This document shows positions 17,554 to 26,508 of a stretch of 64,000 nucleotides of DNA, piece after piece. How positions within the stretch are numbered: the first letter of the stretch is position 1; each line of letters opens with the position of its first letter. Under the pieces are notes generated by a model. It had not been told where the DNA came from. It saw only the letters and a program-made list of their open reading frames with translations, and searched no databases. The stretch comes from CAWAHD01 sp963781785 (lineage in GTDB: Bacteria > Planctomycetota > Planctomycetia > Isosphaerales > Isosphaeraceae): the NCBI GenBank assembly GCA_963781785.1, contig CAWAHD010000001.1, forward strand, positions 1-64,000. The letters are read 5' to 3'. Both the position numbers and the translations under genes were made by a program.

Positions 17554-17766
17554 TTACGAATGATCTATTGCCTTGGCTACGGCATGACGCAACGACGCGA
17601 CACTTGCGGCGCTGAAGATGACAAGGAGTACGTGGAGAACATTCGTAATTCCCGAGCCGTAATCTTTGGATAGGAGGAGACCCACACCTGTGGAGACTGT
17701 CAGTATGAGCGAAGTATAAGTTTTGTAACCATTAATCGTACTAAACAATGTTGAAATGGTATTCAA
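17554..17766 (-). CDS. Holin-like small membrane protein (70 aa)
   Basis: MNTISTLFSTINGYKTYTSL then two hydrophobic stretches (ILTVSTGVGLLLSK and VLHVLLVIFSAASVASL) and a short charged tail. The INGYKTY start plus paired helices is a pattern I know from phage proteins of this size. Grouped with the coiled-coil membrane protein downstream, it looks like part of a lysis cassette. Holin function is inferred. Confidence 0.6.
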   Translation of the reverse strand: MNTISTLFSTINGYKTYTSLILTVSTGVGLLLSKDYGSGITNVLHVLLVIFSAASVASLRHAVAKAIDHS

Positions 17767-17865
17767 GATGAAAGCTCTCCTCAGAAATCAGGCTTTAGTC
17801 AATCCAATGACGGCTGACGAAAGCAGCAACAGTGAATCCCTAAGAGACGCTAAGTGGCCATAAGC
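17767..17865. other. Remnant sequence left of IS256, possibly part of copy B
   Basis: The last bases up to CCATAAGC (17858-17865) are the left half of the IS256 target. Reading through the insertion point into copy B gives the phase KRR-stop-VAISFSREGYHIEL, so this strip may be the decayed upstream part of copy B. Otherwise featureless. Confidence 0.4.
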
Positions 17866-19280
17866 GGGCCTGTAAATCTTTTTGTGTCAACGCAGGTGGG
17901 AACGACTTTTGCGTGCGTCAGTTTCGGGCGAGGGGCGGGAGCCGATCCTCGAAGATGATCGCGAAGTGATTCAGCGCTTCTCTCCATTTGGGGATTGGCA
18001 GCGTCCACTTCTTGGACGCCTCGTGAATCGCCATGTAGACCAGCTTCAGCGCTGACTCCTCATTCGGGTACTGCTTGCGGTTCCGCGTGAACTTGCGGAT
18101 CACGCTGTTCACCGACTCGATGGCATTGGTCGTATAGATCGCCCTGCGAATCGCCGGCGGGAACTCGAACATAGCCGCGATGTCCGGCCACTTCAAACGC
18201 CACTGTTTGACGATGGTCGGATATTTCTCACCCCAACCTTGAGCAAAAGCGTCCAGCGCTTCTTCGGCTTCAGTGACCGTCGGGGCCTGGTAGATCTTTT
18301 TCAGGTCCACTATGACCTGGTCGCTGTCTTTGTCCACCACGTACTTCAGCGCAGCCCGCACCAGATGCACGATGCACAGTTGCACCTTGGCTTCCGGGTA
18401 TGCTGCGCGAGCGCCTCGGGGAAACCTGAGAGGCCGTCCATGCAGGCGATGAAGATGTCCTTCAGGCCGCGATTCTTCAGATCGGTCAAGCATGACAACC
18501 AAAACTTGGCCCCTTCGGTTTCGCCGAGCCAGAGGCCCAAAAGTTCCTTGCGGCCCCGTATATTCACCCCCAGGGCCACGTACATTGTCTGAGGCGAAAC
18601 TCGACCATTGGCACCACGCACATGCACCACGATGCCGTCGAGATAGACGATCGGCCAGACCGGGTCGAGCTGCCGGGTGCGCCACGCGGTCACTTGCGCG
18701 TCGAGGTCGGCGGTGATCTCCGAGACCAGCGTCGGCGACACATCGACGCTATAAAGTTCTTTCACGACTTCCTGAATATCCCGAGTGGTCATCCCTTTGG
18801 CATAGAGTGCGAGAATCTTCTCGTCGAACCCGGTCAATCGACGTTGATGTTTGAGGATCAACTGGGGCTCGAAAGTGCCATCGCGATCGCGCGGAGTCGC
18901 GATCATGATCTTGCCGAGATCGCCTTGCACGGTCTTTTCGGAACGACCATTGCGACGATTCTTCGCACGGGGTTTACACGGCGGGTCAGCAAAAGGATCC
19001 GCGACGCCCGGCACCAACGGGTCCTCAGCGGCCCCAGGCAACTGTTTGCGGCCGAGGTGAACGTCCATTTCGGTATCGAGCATGCGCTCGAGAGCCGAGC
19101 CCATCATGAGCTTGAGGAGGCCGTTCAGCTCCGCGAGTGTCGTGGCCTGCGAGGCGATCTCGCGTGCCAACTGTTCGGCCTTGCCTGTCAAAATCGCGTC
19201 CATGCGACAGTCTCCGTAAGGTAAGTAGGTTAGGGTGAGATAACCGATTCCTTACGTTGACACAATATTTCTTACAGGCT
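17866..19280 (-). mobile_element. IS256-family insertion sequence (about 1.4 kb)
   Basis: Ends share GCCTGTAA and TTGTGTCAACG as imperfect inverted repeats (17866-17892 and 19255-19280). An 8-bp direct repeat CCATAAGC lies at 17858-17865 and 19281-19288, the duplication size usual for IS256. It is inserted in the degenerate orphan-family copy B. The transposase has a frameshift, so the copy is probably dead despite clean ends. Confidence 0.8.
17918..19203 (-). pseudogene. IS256-family (mutator-type) transposase, one frameshift
   Basis: The first frame runs from MDAILTGKAEQLAREIASQA through PVWPIVYLDGIVVHVRGANG (catalytic Asp) to IFIACMDGLSGFPEALAQ. The second frame continues YPEAKVQLCIVHLVRAALKY and includes IYTTNAIESVNSVIRKFTRN, containing the family's signature and Glu region. 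They join at about 18405, where one base appears missing. Together about 427 aa, normal for the family. Confidence 0.85.
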
Positions 19281-19288
19281 CCATAAGC

Positions 19289-20551
19289 TTCTCGCGCGAG
19301 GGCTACCACATCGAGCTGTGCAACCGCTTTGTGTGGCAGTGCTACTTCTACCTCCGAGACTGGGATTTCGGCCGGATGTTCCTGCGAGTCTGCCCCTACT
19401 TCCCCCTCAGCGCCCGCGTCTGTCTCAACGGTCACGAGTGGCTGGCGTGCCGGCTGCGTGAGGAGGGTATCGCCTTCCATCAGTGTACCAACGCCTTCTA
19501 GACCTGCACGGCCCAGAACTGCTACAGCAACTGTTGGATAAATGCTTGCCTGCGGACATGGAAGTCTGCGCCCACCGCTGGCTGGCTCAGTTGGTCCCCT
19601 TCTTTCACCGACTGCGAGCGCCGCCATTAAAGGTTCGGCTATCGCATCTTCGTCAGCCAAGTCGAGTACTGCACCAACCTGGTCTTCCAGCGCCGTGCAG
19701 CGCTGGACCGCCTGCACCGGCACCTCCTCGACCTCAACCGCTCGATCGGCCACCCGGACAAGTTCGCGATGATCTTCGGCCAGCGAATTATGACACACAC
19801 TGATGCAGGACCCACGACGCAGGTCCTCGACCAGGACCTTGGTCAACCGGTCATACGCAGCGAGTACAAGAGCAACTCGATCAAGCAATACGTGCGCGAT
19901 CATTTTGTACTGCGCACCGAGACGACCAGTTACCACACGCCCGACGTTCGTGTGCACAAGAGCGTGGAGCATGTGCCAGAGTTGCGGCAGACGATGACCG
20001 CGGCCAACGACCGCTACCTCGACGTGCAGTAGGATGTGCTGCACACCTTCGTCGATCGCGGTCAGTTGGAGCAGTTGCGGCAACCAACCGTGTCGTCGAG
20101 CGGGCGACAGACGCCAGGCTTGAAGCTCGACGATCCACGTCTGCTGGCGGTGCTCCAGGTGCTGACGTGCTTCGCACCGTTGGTTGGATGAGGACGCTTC
20201 CCAACGACCGACCTGCATGCGATGGCCACCGAGGCGCTTGGGAAAACGACGGAGAGCTACACCCTGGGGCAATGGCGCTGCGAGCTGGCCAAGCTGCGCG
20301 GCAAGGGACTGGTTAAGCGGGTCGGTGGCACACAGTCCTACCGGCTCCCGGGGAAACGCTACCGGATCGCGGTGCTGTATCTAAAGTTGTTCCACCGGAT
20401 CTATGCTCCGTTGACGGCTGGGACCTTGGGCCCCGTACCCTGGGATCATCGGCTCCCAGCTAAGCGGCGGGCTTCATTGGATCGCTTGCATGCTACCGTG
20501 GATGCGCCTTGAACCAACTGTTCGAGTCCGTCGGTGTGAATCTGGCTGTCT
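19289..20551 (+). pseudogene. Orphan mobile-associated family, copy B (degenerate)
   Basis: Across stops and shifts the sequence reads CYFYLRDWDFGRMFLRV, VCLNGHEWLACRLREEGIAF, VEYCTNLVFQRRAALDRLHR, NSIKQYVRDHFVLRTETTSY and a C-terminal LAKLRGKGLVKRVGGTQSYR. These are equivalents of copy A VCLNGHHFVAQQL, IKQYNKQGAGLRTET and LLRKLEGTTRYVL. In-frame stops at about 19499 and 20030 and further shifts mark it as dead. Its 5' part was cut off by IS256, so no leader can be examined. Confidence 0.65.
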
Positions 20552-20629
20552 GAATGTCATCGCAACGCCATCCAAACGAGATACTTACGAGAACGTGAAC
20601 AGAATCCCCACTTGAGCGCGGATGACGGG

Positions 20630-21199
20630 CTAATTGCGTGAACCGAAGAGTCGTTTCCTGCGTCCTCGTCGTGTCTCGGGAGATGCATCTCGAGACGACG
20701 ACGTAGCCCTTGGCTCGGGAGCTGGGTCTGATTGGTGGTCGGGCAGCATCGCCGGGTGTAGGTCCCAACCTGACCGGTGACAGACCATACAGCATAGAAT
20801 CGAGCCGGGAGCAATCGGCGTATGATGTGCACACGGTGACCGAGGTGTGAATGGACCGATTGGAAAGAGGGGTACAAGCCAGGGTAATCGGTCCTTGATC
20901 TTGTAACATCTGCTCTCAAGAGCGCTCGCACGAGCCACGCCAAATCTTACGCGGCGCACACTTACACGTTCGCGAGATGCGATGGTGTTCGTACTTACGC
21001 CTTGGCGAAAATCCCATAGCCATACTTGCTCTCTGCCGGCGATCTCCAATGCCGTTATCCTGATCCGCTTCTTGTGAACTCGTAGTCTTTTGCTCGGGAC
21101 TTGTTCTTCTTTCCCACACGGTTTTTCGTAAGCGATATCTTTCGAGTGTCGATAATTGAGCGAATCCATGGGTTTAAGATCCCACTCGTCTATTCCCAT
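20630..21199 (-). CDS. HTH plus Cys/His cluster protein of planctomycete type (189 aa)
   Basis: The core, ITALEIAGREQVWLWDFRQG then TIASRERVSVRRVRFGVARA, is a sigma-like helix-turn-helix. A possible zinc cluster follows (SPCAHHTPIAPGSILCCMVC). The C-terminus is basic and ends GRRKRLFGSRN. I associate this layout with short hypothetical proteins repeated in planctomycete genomes, but know no function. A GAGG ribosome-site-like run lies before the ATG at 21199, although the conserved part starts only about 45 residues in. It lies between copy B and IS66; whether it belongs to either is unclear. Confidence 0.55.
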   Translation of the reverse strand: MGIDEWDLKPMDSLNYRHSKDIAYEKPCGKEEQVPSKRLRVHKKRIRITALEIAGREQVWLWDFRQGVSTNTIASRERVSVRRVRFGVARASALESRCYKIKDRLPWLVPLFPIGPFTPRSPCAHHTPIAPGSILCCMVCHRSGWDLHPAMLPDHQSDPAPEPRATSSSRDASPETRRGRRKRLFGSRN

Positions 21200-21425
21200 T
21201 GTTTCTCGACCTCACGCTCCCAACTTGCCCGAGGTTCTAAGCCCCTACACTTGAGTTGCTAGATACATTATGCAACGTACCGCAGATTATCGCCTAGGCT
21301 ACCGTACGGTATACTATGTAATGAAAACATCCAGTGTCTTGCTGGCCTTCGGGATATGGTGTTTTCCAAAAGAAAGTTGGGCGACACTAAGCGATCCATT
21401 TTGCGAATAACGCCGTGCTTTCGCG
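21200..21425. other. Spacer left of the IS66 remnant
   Basis: AT-richer than its surroundings, with no frame of protein-like composition on either strand. It may hold the promoter of the leftward HTH/zinc gene at 21199. Nothing else seen. Confidence 0.4.
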
Positions 21426-21885
21426 GTAAGCGTCCGGGATAACCATTCTTGCCGGGTCTGGTAGCCTGCGAAGCGGACCAACCTGTCGCTTCTCAGGAGG
21501 CTACCCCGTGCCGAGAACTCCCGACCCAAAGCGTCATGCACTCTGGCGCGAATGCATCCGCCGTCAAGCGGACAGCGGACTGACGATCGCACAGTTCTGT
21601 ATCCGCGAGCATATTTCTTTAGCCACGTTCCAATCCTGGAAACGTCGGCTTCGACTCATCGACCTCGCGGATCTTCGCCCCGCGACGGTGGCACCACCAG
21701 CCTTTCTCCCGGTAACAGTGCGCGTCGTCGAGCACTCGCCCGACGAATCACTGCCGATTGAAGCCGACCTTCCCAACGGAATCCGCCTGCGCATCCCAAC
21801 CGCAGATGTACGTCTGGCCTGCCGCCTTGTCCACGCGGTTGCGGGAGCCAAGACCAACTCCGGAGGCTCCCGATGATCAGCCTCC
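21426..21885 (+). mobile_element. IS66-family remnant (left end and tnpA)
   Basis: Left end starts GTAAGCGTCCGGGATAACCA, the IS66 terminal style. tnpA is complete, and the first 12 bases of tnpB (ATGATCAGCCTC) are present before the sequence switches abruptly, at 21886, into the left end of the five-gene transposon. tnpB and tnpC are missing here. A second piece of a related element, with the tnpA end and a broken tnpB, is at 46525-46930. Confidence 0.7.
21508..21876 (+). CDS. tnpA: IS66-family accessory protein TnpA (122 aa)
   Basis: GTG start with a CAGGAGG site seven bases upstream. The HTH reads SGLTIAQFCIREHISLATFQ followed by SWKRRLRLIDL; the C-terminal half (FLPVTVRVVEHSPDE and LPNGIRLRIPTADVR) is the usual TnpA tail. 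The stop overlaps the tnpB ATG (ATGA), as normal in IS66. The element is truncated just downstream, so this copy has no partner transposase in place. Confidence 0.8.
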   Translation: MPRTPDPKRHALWRECIRRQADSGLTIAQFCIREHISLATFQSWKRRLRLIDLADLRPATVAPPAFLPVTVRVVEHSPDESLPIEADLPNGIRLRIPTADVRLACRLVHAVAGAKTNSGGSR

Positions 21886-22032
21886 TGAGAGTGAGCACGA
21901 TAATCGAGGACACTCTGATCAAGATAATCGATGGTTCATCGCTCGCCGGATGATCGGCCGGAGTACCGGTGGCCTCTTCTCTGATCGGTCGTTTGACGGG
22001 GTGGTGCGGAGACAATGCCGCGTAGCGGTTTC

Positions 22033-22407
22033 TCACCAGCGCCGGATCCAGGGCACTTCACGACCGAGCCTCTGGCAGAGGTCGATGGCCGCGTGATGTA
22101 GGGGCAGCTTGGTAGCAACGGCCCAGAGATCGAGCTGGTTGCCATGGCTGTGGCAGCCATGGCAGTAGTAACGACCGGTGGCCAGGTTTACTGAAAAGCA
22201 GCGACTGCGCCGGGACGCGGACTCGTGCAACGGGCAGACGCCGTAGCACTGCGCACCGCATCGAGCCGAGGGCTGGAACCCGAGGAGCGTCAGGACCTGC
22301 TCCATCGTGATTTCGGCGCGCAGCACGTTGAAGTCTACGCCGGGCACGGGTGATCCTGTCTCGGTGGAAGTGACGCGCTCCATTGGAATCGTTCCGTTCC
22401 CTCTCAA
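22033..22407 (-). CDS. CHC2-type zinc-finger protein, primase-like module only (124 aa)
   Basis: Contains a DnaG-type CHC2 finger: the first pair is CPLH (C58, H61) in CYGVCPLHESAS, then CFSVNLATGRYYCHGCHSHG giving C82 and C85, followed by NQLDLWA. No TOPRIM catalytic domain follows, so on its own it is a DNA-binding piece of a primase, perhaps handling single-stranded or replicating DNA for the transposon. Last gene of the operon, 36 bp after the RepA-like gene. A strikingly similar module (VLRLLGFQPRSSRG, CPLHGSSSGTSRCFSVNL) is fused to the IS3 transposase at 43915-45243. Start could also be the internal ATG of MERVTSTE. Confidence 0.8.
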   Translation of the reverse strand: MRGNGTIPMERVTSTETGSPVPGVDFNVLRAEITMEQVLTLLGFQPSARCGAQCYGVCPLHESASRRSRCFSVNLATGRYYCHGCHSHGNQLDLWAVATKLPLHHAAIDLCQRLGREVPWIRRW

Positions 22408-22443
22408 CTCTCTATGGGGAACGGGAACGGCCCATCCAATCGA

Positions 22444-23427
22444 TCAATCCCGGCGCTGCCAACCTGCGGGCGTGCGGCACAGCCGGCCAGCTTGCTCCAG
22501 CGACTCAAGCACCTCGCCCAGGCGCTCATTCTTGACCCCGAGGGTATCCCGGATCCTGGCTCGCGTCGCGGTCGCGCCCTGACCCAGAAGGTCCAGCACG
22601 CGCTCCTCGAGGCTGGGCTGCTTGCCGTCCGTGGCAACCTTGGTCGAACCATCCCGCAGCTCCCCGATGACTTCCAGGTGGGTCGTCTCGGCGTCAGTCG
22701 TAACCAGTTGCAGACAGACCGGCGCTGACGCTGGCGCGGCGCGGTGCTCGCTGGAGAGCACCAGTTGTTCCCTGGCTCGCCGGAGGTAGAGGTTCGAGTC
22801 GCCGAAGGCATGGATGTCGCCGGAGCCGCGCAACCCCTGGCCGGCGGCCACTCCTCCGACGGCATTCTTGCGCGTGTGATGCACCAAGAGGACCGAGAGA
22901 TCGAGGTCCCTTTGCAACGACCGGAAGTACGCCAACAACTCGGCCACTTCGCCTGCGTTGTTCTCATCGATGCCGTGCAGCCGCACCAAGGGATCCAACA
23001 GCAGGAGCCGGGGCCGGAGCCGCCTGGCGGTCTCCTTGAGCCTGGTGCGGTCGGCACTCCGGTCAAGCCGGAGCAGAGGCGCCGTGATCACGTGGATGCA
23101 CACCTGGCTCAGTTCCAAACCGCGATGCCGGGCCATCCCCTCGACGCGCTCGCGCACGACCGGCAGTGCGTCTTCAGCCAGGTAAGCCAGGACCGGCCCC
23201 GGGTCCGGCGCGGCATACCTTCCCAGGCATGCCGTGCCGGTGGCAACGCTCAAGGCAATGTCCAGCCCCAGCCAGGTCTTGGCGCACTTGGGAGCGCCGC
23301 CGATCACGCCAACCGAGCTTGCTCCCCAGAGCTGCTCGACAAGCCAGCGATGGCCGCTTTCCCCGCTCTCAATCTCTCCCACACGCACGACCGGAAGGGG
23401 TTGATCCGCAGTCGCGGGCATCTTCAC
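22444..23427 (-). CDS. RepA-like AAA ATPase (327 aa)
   Basis: Walker A GVIGGAPKCAKTWLGLDIAL near residue 40, Walker B RPRLLLLDPLVRLHG and the sensor-like LDLSVLLVHHTRKNAVGG place it in the RepA/AAA_25 hexameric helicase group. The C-terminus carries a winged-helix-like segment (LEERVLDLLGQGATATRARI then GEVLESLEQAGRLCRT). The ATG overlaps the stop of the TniB-like gene by four bases. RepA-type ATPases normally act at plasmid origins, so its place in a transposon operon next to a CHC2 protein suggests a link between transposition and replication; that is inference. Confidence 0.8.
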   Translation of the reverse strand: MKMPATADQPLPVVRVGEIESGESGHRWLVEQLWGASSVGVIGGAPKCAKTWLGLDIALSVATGTACLGRYAAPDPGPVLAYLAEDALPVVRERVEGMARHRGLELSQVCIHVITAPLLRLDRSADRTRLKETARRLRPRLLLLDPLVRLHGIDENNAGEVAELLAYFRSLQRDLDLSVLLVHHTRKNAVGGVAAGQGLRGSGDIHAFGDSNLYLRRAREQLVLSSEHRAAPASAPVCLQLVTTDAETTHLEVIGELRDGSTKVATDGKQPSLEERVLDLLGQGATATRARIRDTLGVKNERLGEVLESLEQAGRLCRTPAGWQRRD

Positions 23428-24269
23428 ACCTTCACTTTCTTCCGAAGTGCAGGGCGTGAATGCCGCGGCTCGAAGACCTCGAAATAGGACTTCTCGTCAA
23501 GCTGCGCGACCTCATGCGCCATGCCATGGGCCAAGAGCTCGGCCCCCATGATCATGAGCACGCGGTAGTTGCCCGCGCTGTGATCGACCAACGTATCCAT
23601 CAGCTCGGCCGTCATGAGCGTCGGGCTGCCGGCCTTCTGGAGCGCGTGGCGGAGCAAATCCAATAATTCATCGCGCGAGGCGGGCTCGGTCGCCAGTCGC
23701 GTCCGGATCCGACTTCCCAGCGGAACGAGCTGCTCGGAGCGCAACAGTTCCAACAGCCTGCCGTCTCCCGAGAGGACCACCGTCAACAGCGATGTCGCGT
23801 CGAAGTCGGCACTGGCGAGAATCCTCAGCTCGGCCAGGACCTCGCTGGGCATCTCCTGGGCCTCGTCGATCAAGAGCACCGGCCTGATTCGGGACGAGGT
23901 CACATGGGTCTTCCAGCGCTCGCGGAGCGCTTTGAATCCCCCCCAGCGATTGGACGGAGTGAGCTTCACCGCGAAGATATCGCCCAGCTCGCGGTAGAAG
24001 TCGGAGCTTTTCGACTGGGGCCTCTCGATCACTCCCACTGTGACGTCCCGCGCCGTGGACAGCCGCCCGGCAACAATGCGCAGCGCCACCGACTTGCCGG
24101 TGCCCGGCTCGCCCGAAATCAAAGCAAAGCCCCCTTCCTGCACCAACTGTTCGACGCGCCAGGCGAAATTGTCGATCTTGGGAGTCACCAGCAGCCCGTC
24201 GCTGGGGAGCTCCGGTGAAAACGGGTTCCATTTCAGCCCGTAGACTGAGAGGAGTTTCTTGCTATTCAT
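23424..24269 (-). CDS. TniB/ExeA-like AAA+ ATPase, transposition regulator (281 aa)
   Basis: Starts MNSKKLLSVYGLKWNPFSPE, typical of ExeA/TniB proteins. Walker A is ISGEPGTGKSVALRIVAGRL, Walker B RPVLLIDEAQEMPSEVLAEL, with an arginine-rich sensor region LVPLGSRIRTRLATEP. Such ATPases form filaments on DNA and activate Mu/Tn7/Tn5053-type DDE transposases, which matches the adjacent gene. Overlaps both neighbours by four bases, so translation is coupled. Confidence 0.85.
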   Translation of the reverse strand: MNSKKLLSVYGLKWNPFSPELPSDGLLVTPKIDNFAWRVEQLVQEGGFALISGEPGTGKSVALRIVAGRLSTARDVTVGVIERPQSKSSDFYRELGDIFAVKLTPSNRWGGFKALRERWKTHVTSSRIRPVLLIDEAQEMPSEVLAELRILASADFDATSLLTVVLSGDGRLLELLRSEQLVPLGSRIRTRLATEPASRDELLDLLRHALQKAGSPTLMTAELMDTLVDHSAGNYRVLMIMGAELLAHGMAHEVAQLDEKSYFEVFEPRHSRPALRKKVKV

Positions 24270-25739
24270 GATGCGTCTTCTCCGTTCTCGGGAGGTGATG
24301 GCTTGGGGAGGTACGCCGGCGGCAGCCCCGTGGCGGAATACTCCTGGAGGATACGCTTCAAGAGCGGTGGCAACGGGCTGCCTTGACGTGGGTTGTCGGC
24401 TGGGGGCATTTCGGTCGCCTCAGGCTCGACACAGGCGCGGCGGCCCTCGGCGTTGGCGGCTTTGTTGATGGGATAGATCGGAGCCAGAATGGTTCCGTTG
24501 CGCTGGTCAACCAGATCGACCCGGCCGAGGTTCCAGCGGGCATACCGCACGGCGACCTCGCGCAGGTGGCGGTACCTGCCCGGAATCTCGAAGCGCACCC
24601 CCTCGACCGAGATCGTTCCGTCGCTCTGCCGCTGAATTCTCCTGGTTTCTAGTCGAAACGCATCGCGGAGCGACTCGCTCTTTGGGCTATCGCGCAGCAC
24701 CTCCGGCGCGTGGCGGAAACGGTCGACCGGCGAGCTGGAGGTCTCGCGGTGCACCGCCTTGTTGTACTCGATTTCCGCCCAGGCCTGAGTCGCCACGTTG
24801 AGGAATTCGAGCGTCAGCGACGGGACGCCGTCGAGCATATTCAACAGCCGTCCTTCGAGTGTACCCCAGAACGCCTCTTGCTTGCCGTTCTGATAAGGGC
24901 TGTAAGGAAGCGTCCGCTCGTGGACGATTCCCAGGCGCAACAGCCCCTCGGTGAACTCGTCTGCGACCATTGCCGGACCGTTGTCAGTCAAGAGAGCACG
25001 CGGCAAACCGCGTTTCTGGATCGCCTGGGACAGCCCGTGGACGAGGTCTTCGGCGGTCTCGGAGAGGTACCACTGGATGTGGCAGCAGAGACGCGAATGA
25101 TCGTCGAGGATCCCCAGGGCGATCGGGCAAAGCCAGCGACCGCCAGGAGTGAGGACCTTGAGCGAGCCGTGGTGAAAATCCAGGTGCCACAGCGAGCCGA
25201 CGTAGGCGGTTTCGTAGCTGCGGATCTCGAGCGTCTGACGCCTCTGTTCGGCACGGACAGCGCCTGCGCGAGTGTTGGTCGGGAGCTTCGGCTTGCGCAC
25301 CCAGCCATGGGCCAGCATGTACCGCCTTACGGTGGAATAACAGCGCAGCGGCCCCAGTGCGAGTTCGGCCTGTACCAAGGCGGCCAGATTGTCGTAGTGA
25401 AGTTGGTAACTCCAGTGCGGGTGGTTGCGATATTGGGCATGGAGCCGCTCCGCCAGTGCCGGCGGAAGGGAGACCTTGCCGCAATCCTTGCGCACGGCGC
25501 GGCGCAACGCACGGAGAGGATTATCGCGCCGCGCCGCGTAATACCAGCGTTCGATGGTGGACGCGGCAAACTGGACATCGCAATCGGTCACGGGATGGCG
25601 CCAGGTCTTCTCTGCGAGCGCGCGGATGGCCGTTTTGAGCTGTCCGCGCAGGGGGAGAGCTGAAGAGCGAGCCGACGATGGAAAATCGGAACCGCGCCCA
25701 GTCGCCGTTGGTCGGATTTTTGGGTGTTTGGGTCATCAC
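24266..25739 (-). pseudogene. DDE transposase of the TniA/Mu/rve type, N-terminal frameshift
   Basis: rve core: GSLWHLDFHHGSLKVLTPGG (first Asp), RALLTDNGPAMVADEFTEGL (second Asp) and YQNGKQEAFWGTLEGRLLNM (Glu), followed by a Mu-C-like beta domain (GTISVEGVRFEIPGRYRHLR). The long frame starts at 25591, but a good N-terminus is encoded just upstream in another frame, from the ATG at 25736 (MTQTPKNPTNGDWARFRFSI). It joins as SSPPA-RGQLKTAIRALAEKTWR if one base is restored near 25640. The shift is +1, not the -1 used by programmed sites, so indel or base-call error is likelier. The C-terminal tail (SPPENGEDAS) overlaps the ATPase start. Confidence 0.75.
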
Positions 25740-25844
25740 GTCTCCTCACGAAACGGGTGAAGGGTCCGCGATAACCTCTATAGCTCAGCCGGCGGAGGTG
25801 CCTGGAAAGCATCCTCTGCGTGCCGGACGCGACCAGCAGGAAAG

Positions 25845-26426
25845 CTAGCTCGGCGGGCCTGTGGCGGTCGTGATCGGAGAGAGAAAGCGCAGCAGCCGCC
25901 CCCAGCCGTCGCAGTCATCGCAGTGGTCGCAGCGGAGGAGGAAGGCGTTCAGCAGTGACAGTGGCAGGGTCGCGACATCGGCGAGCAGTTTCACGCGAGC
26001 TCCTGCAACCTTCCAGAAGTGGCTCTGGGGAAAGTGGTCGCGCCAGAACTCCTCCCAGCGGACAATGGTCCGGCGATCGACGTCGAAGAGTGTGGAGAGC
26101 TGACGGACCCGCTGCGGCGTTGGACCGTGCCGCATCGCACTAATCAAAACGATGAACGCGCCCAGGTAGATCTTTCGGCCGAGGAACCGCACGGATGGCG
26201 GTGTGGCTCGTTTTCTGCACTGGTCTCGATTGCAGCAGAAGCTGAATCTGGTCTTGTAGGTGCCCAGCGGCGGGTCGGGGCCGCCGCGCGGCTGGCGGGG
26301 GTAGTCAGCACGGTGCAAACGTCCACCGCACCGACACCCCTGGCGGCGGGTGATCTCGGCAAGATCCTGGTCGATCGTGAAAAGAAACGCCCAGAACGTA
26401 GCGTTGAAAGGCGATGCGTGATACAT
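25845..26426 (-). CDS. Zinc-ribbon plus HTH accessory protein of the transposon (193 aa)
   Basis: N-terminal Cys cluster: CRCGGRLHRADYPRQPRGGP then FSFCCNRDQCRKRATPPSVR. An HTH follows (RQLSTLFDVDRRTIVRWEEF), then a helical part with a second Cys pair (RCDHCDDCDGWGRLLRFL). First gene of the operon, about 105 bp before the transposase. Because no TniQ is present, this DNA-binding protein is the best candidate for target or end recognition; that is inference from position. Two strong hairpins lie just upstream of its ATG. Confidence 0.7.
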   Translation of the reverse strand: MYHASPFNATFWAFLFTIDQDLAEITRRQGCRCGGRLHRADYPRQPRGGPDPPLGTYKTRFSFCCNRDQCRKRATPPSVRFLGRKIYLGAFIVLISAMRHGPTPQRVRQLSTLFDVDRRTIVRWEEFWRDHFPQSHFWKVAGARVKLLADVATLPLSLLNAFLLRCDHCDDCDGWGRLLRFLSPITTATGPPS

Positions 26427-26431
26427 CTGAA

Positions 26432-26508
26432 GTACTCCGGGTTGGTTGGTATCCTTCCGGAGTACACCCCTCGCCGAACTCGATCAAGTGATCAGGTTCC
26501 GCGAGGGG
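26432..26508 (-). promoter_or_regulatory. Paired leader hairpins upstream of the transposon operon
   Basis: First: perfect 9-bp stem GTACTCCGG/CCGGAGTAC (26432-26440 with 26457-26465), ending five bases before the ATG at 26426. Second: CCCCTCGC-C-GAAC with GTTC-C-GCGAGGGG (26467-26479 with 26496-26508), 12 of 13 paired, followed on the plus strand by ATTTTT. In the leader of the leftward operon they could regulate the first gene; on the plus strand the second resembles a Rho-independent terminator at the element border. Confidence 0.6.

Noticed and set aside
17224..17766. Cargo genes of IS256 or IS3
   Set aside because: They lie outside the inverted repeats of both elements and look like phage membrane proteins.
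19025..20272. 415-aa leftward frame across IS256 and copy B
   Set aside because: Crosses an insertion border and lies antisense to two recognisable genes.
25600..25739. Programmed frameshift in the five-gene transposon's transposase
   Set aside because: The shift needed is +1, and no canonical -1 slippery heptamer is present; indel or base-call error is more likely.
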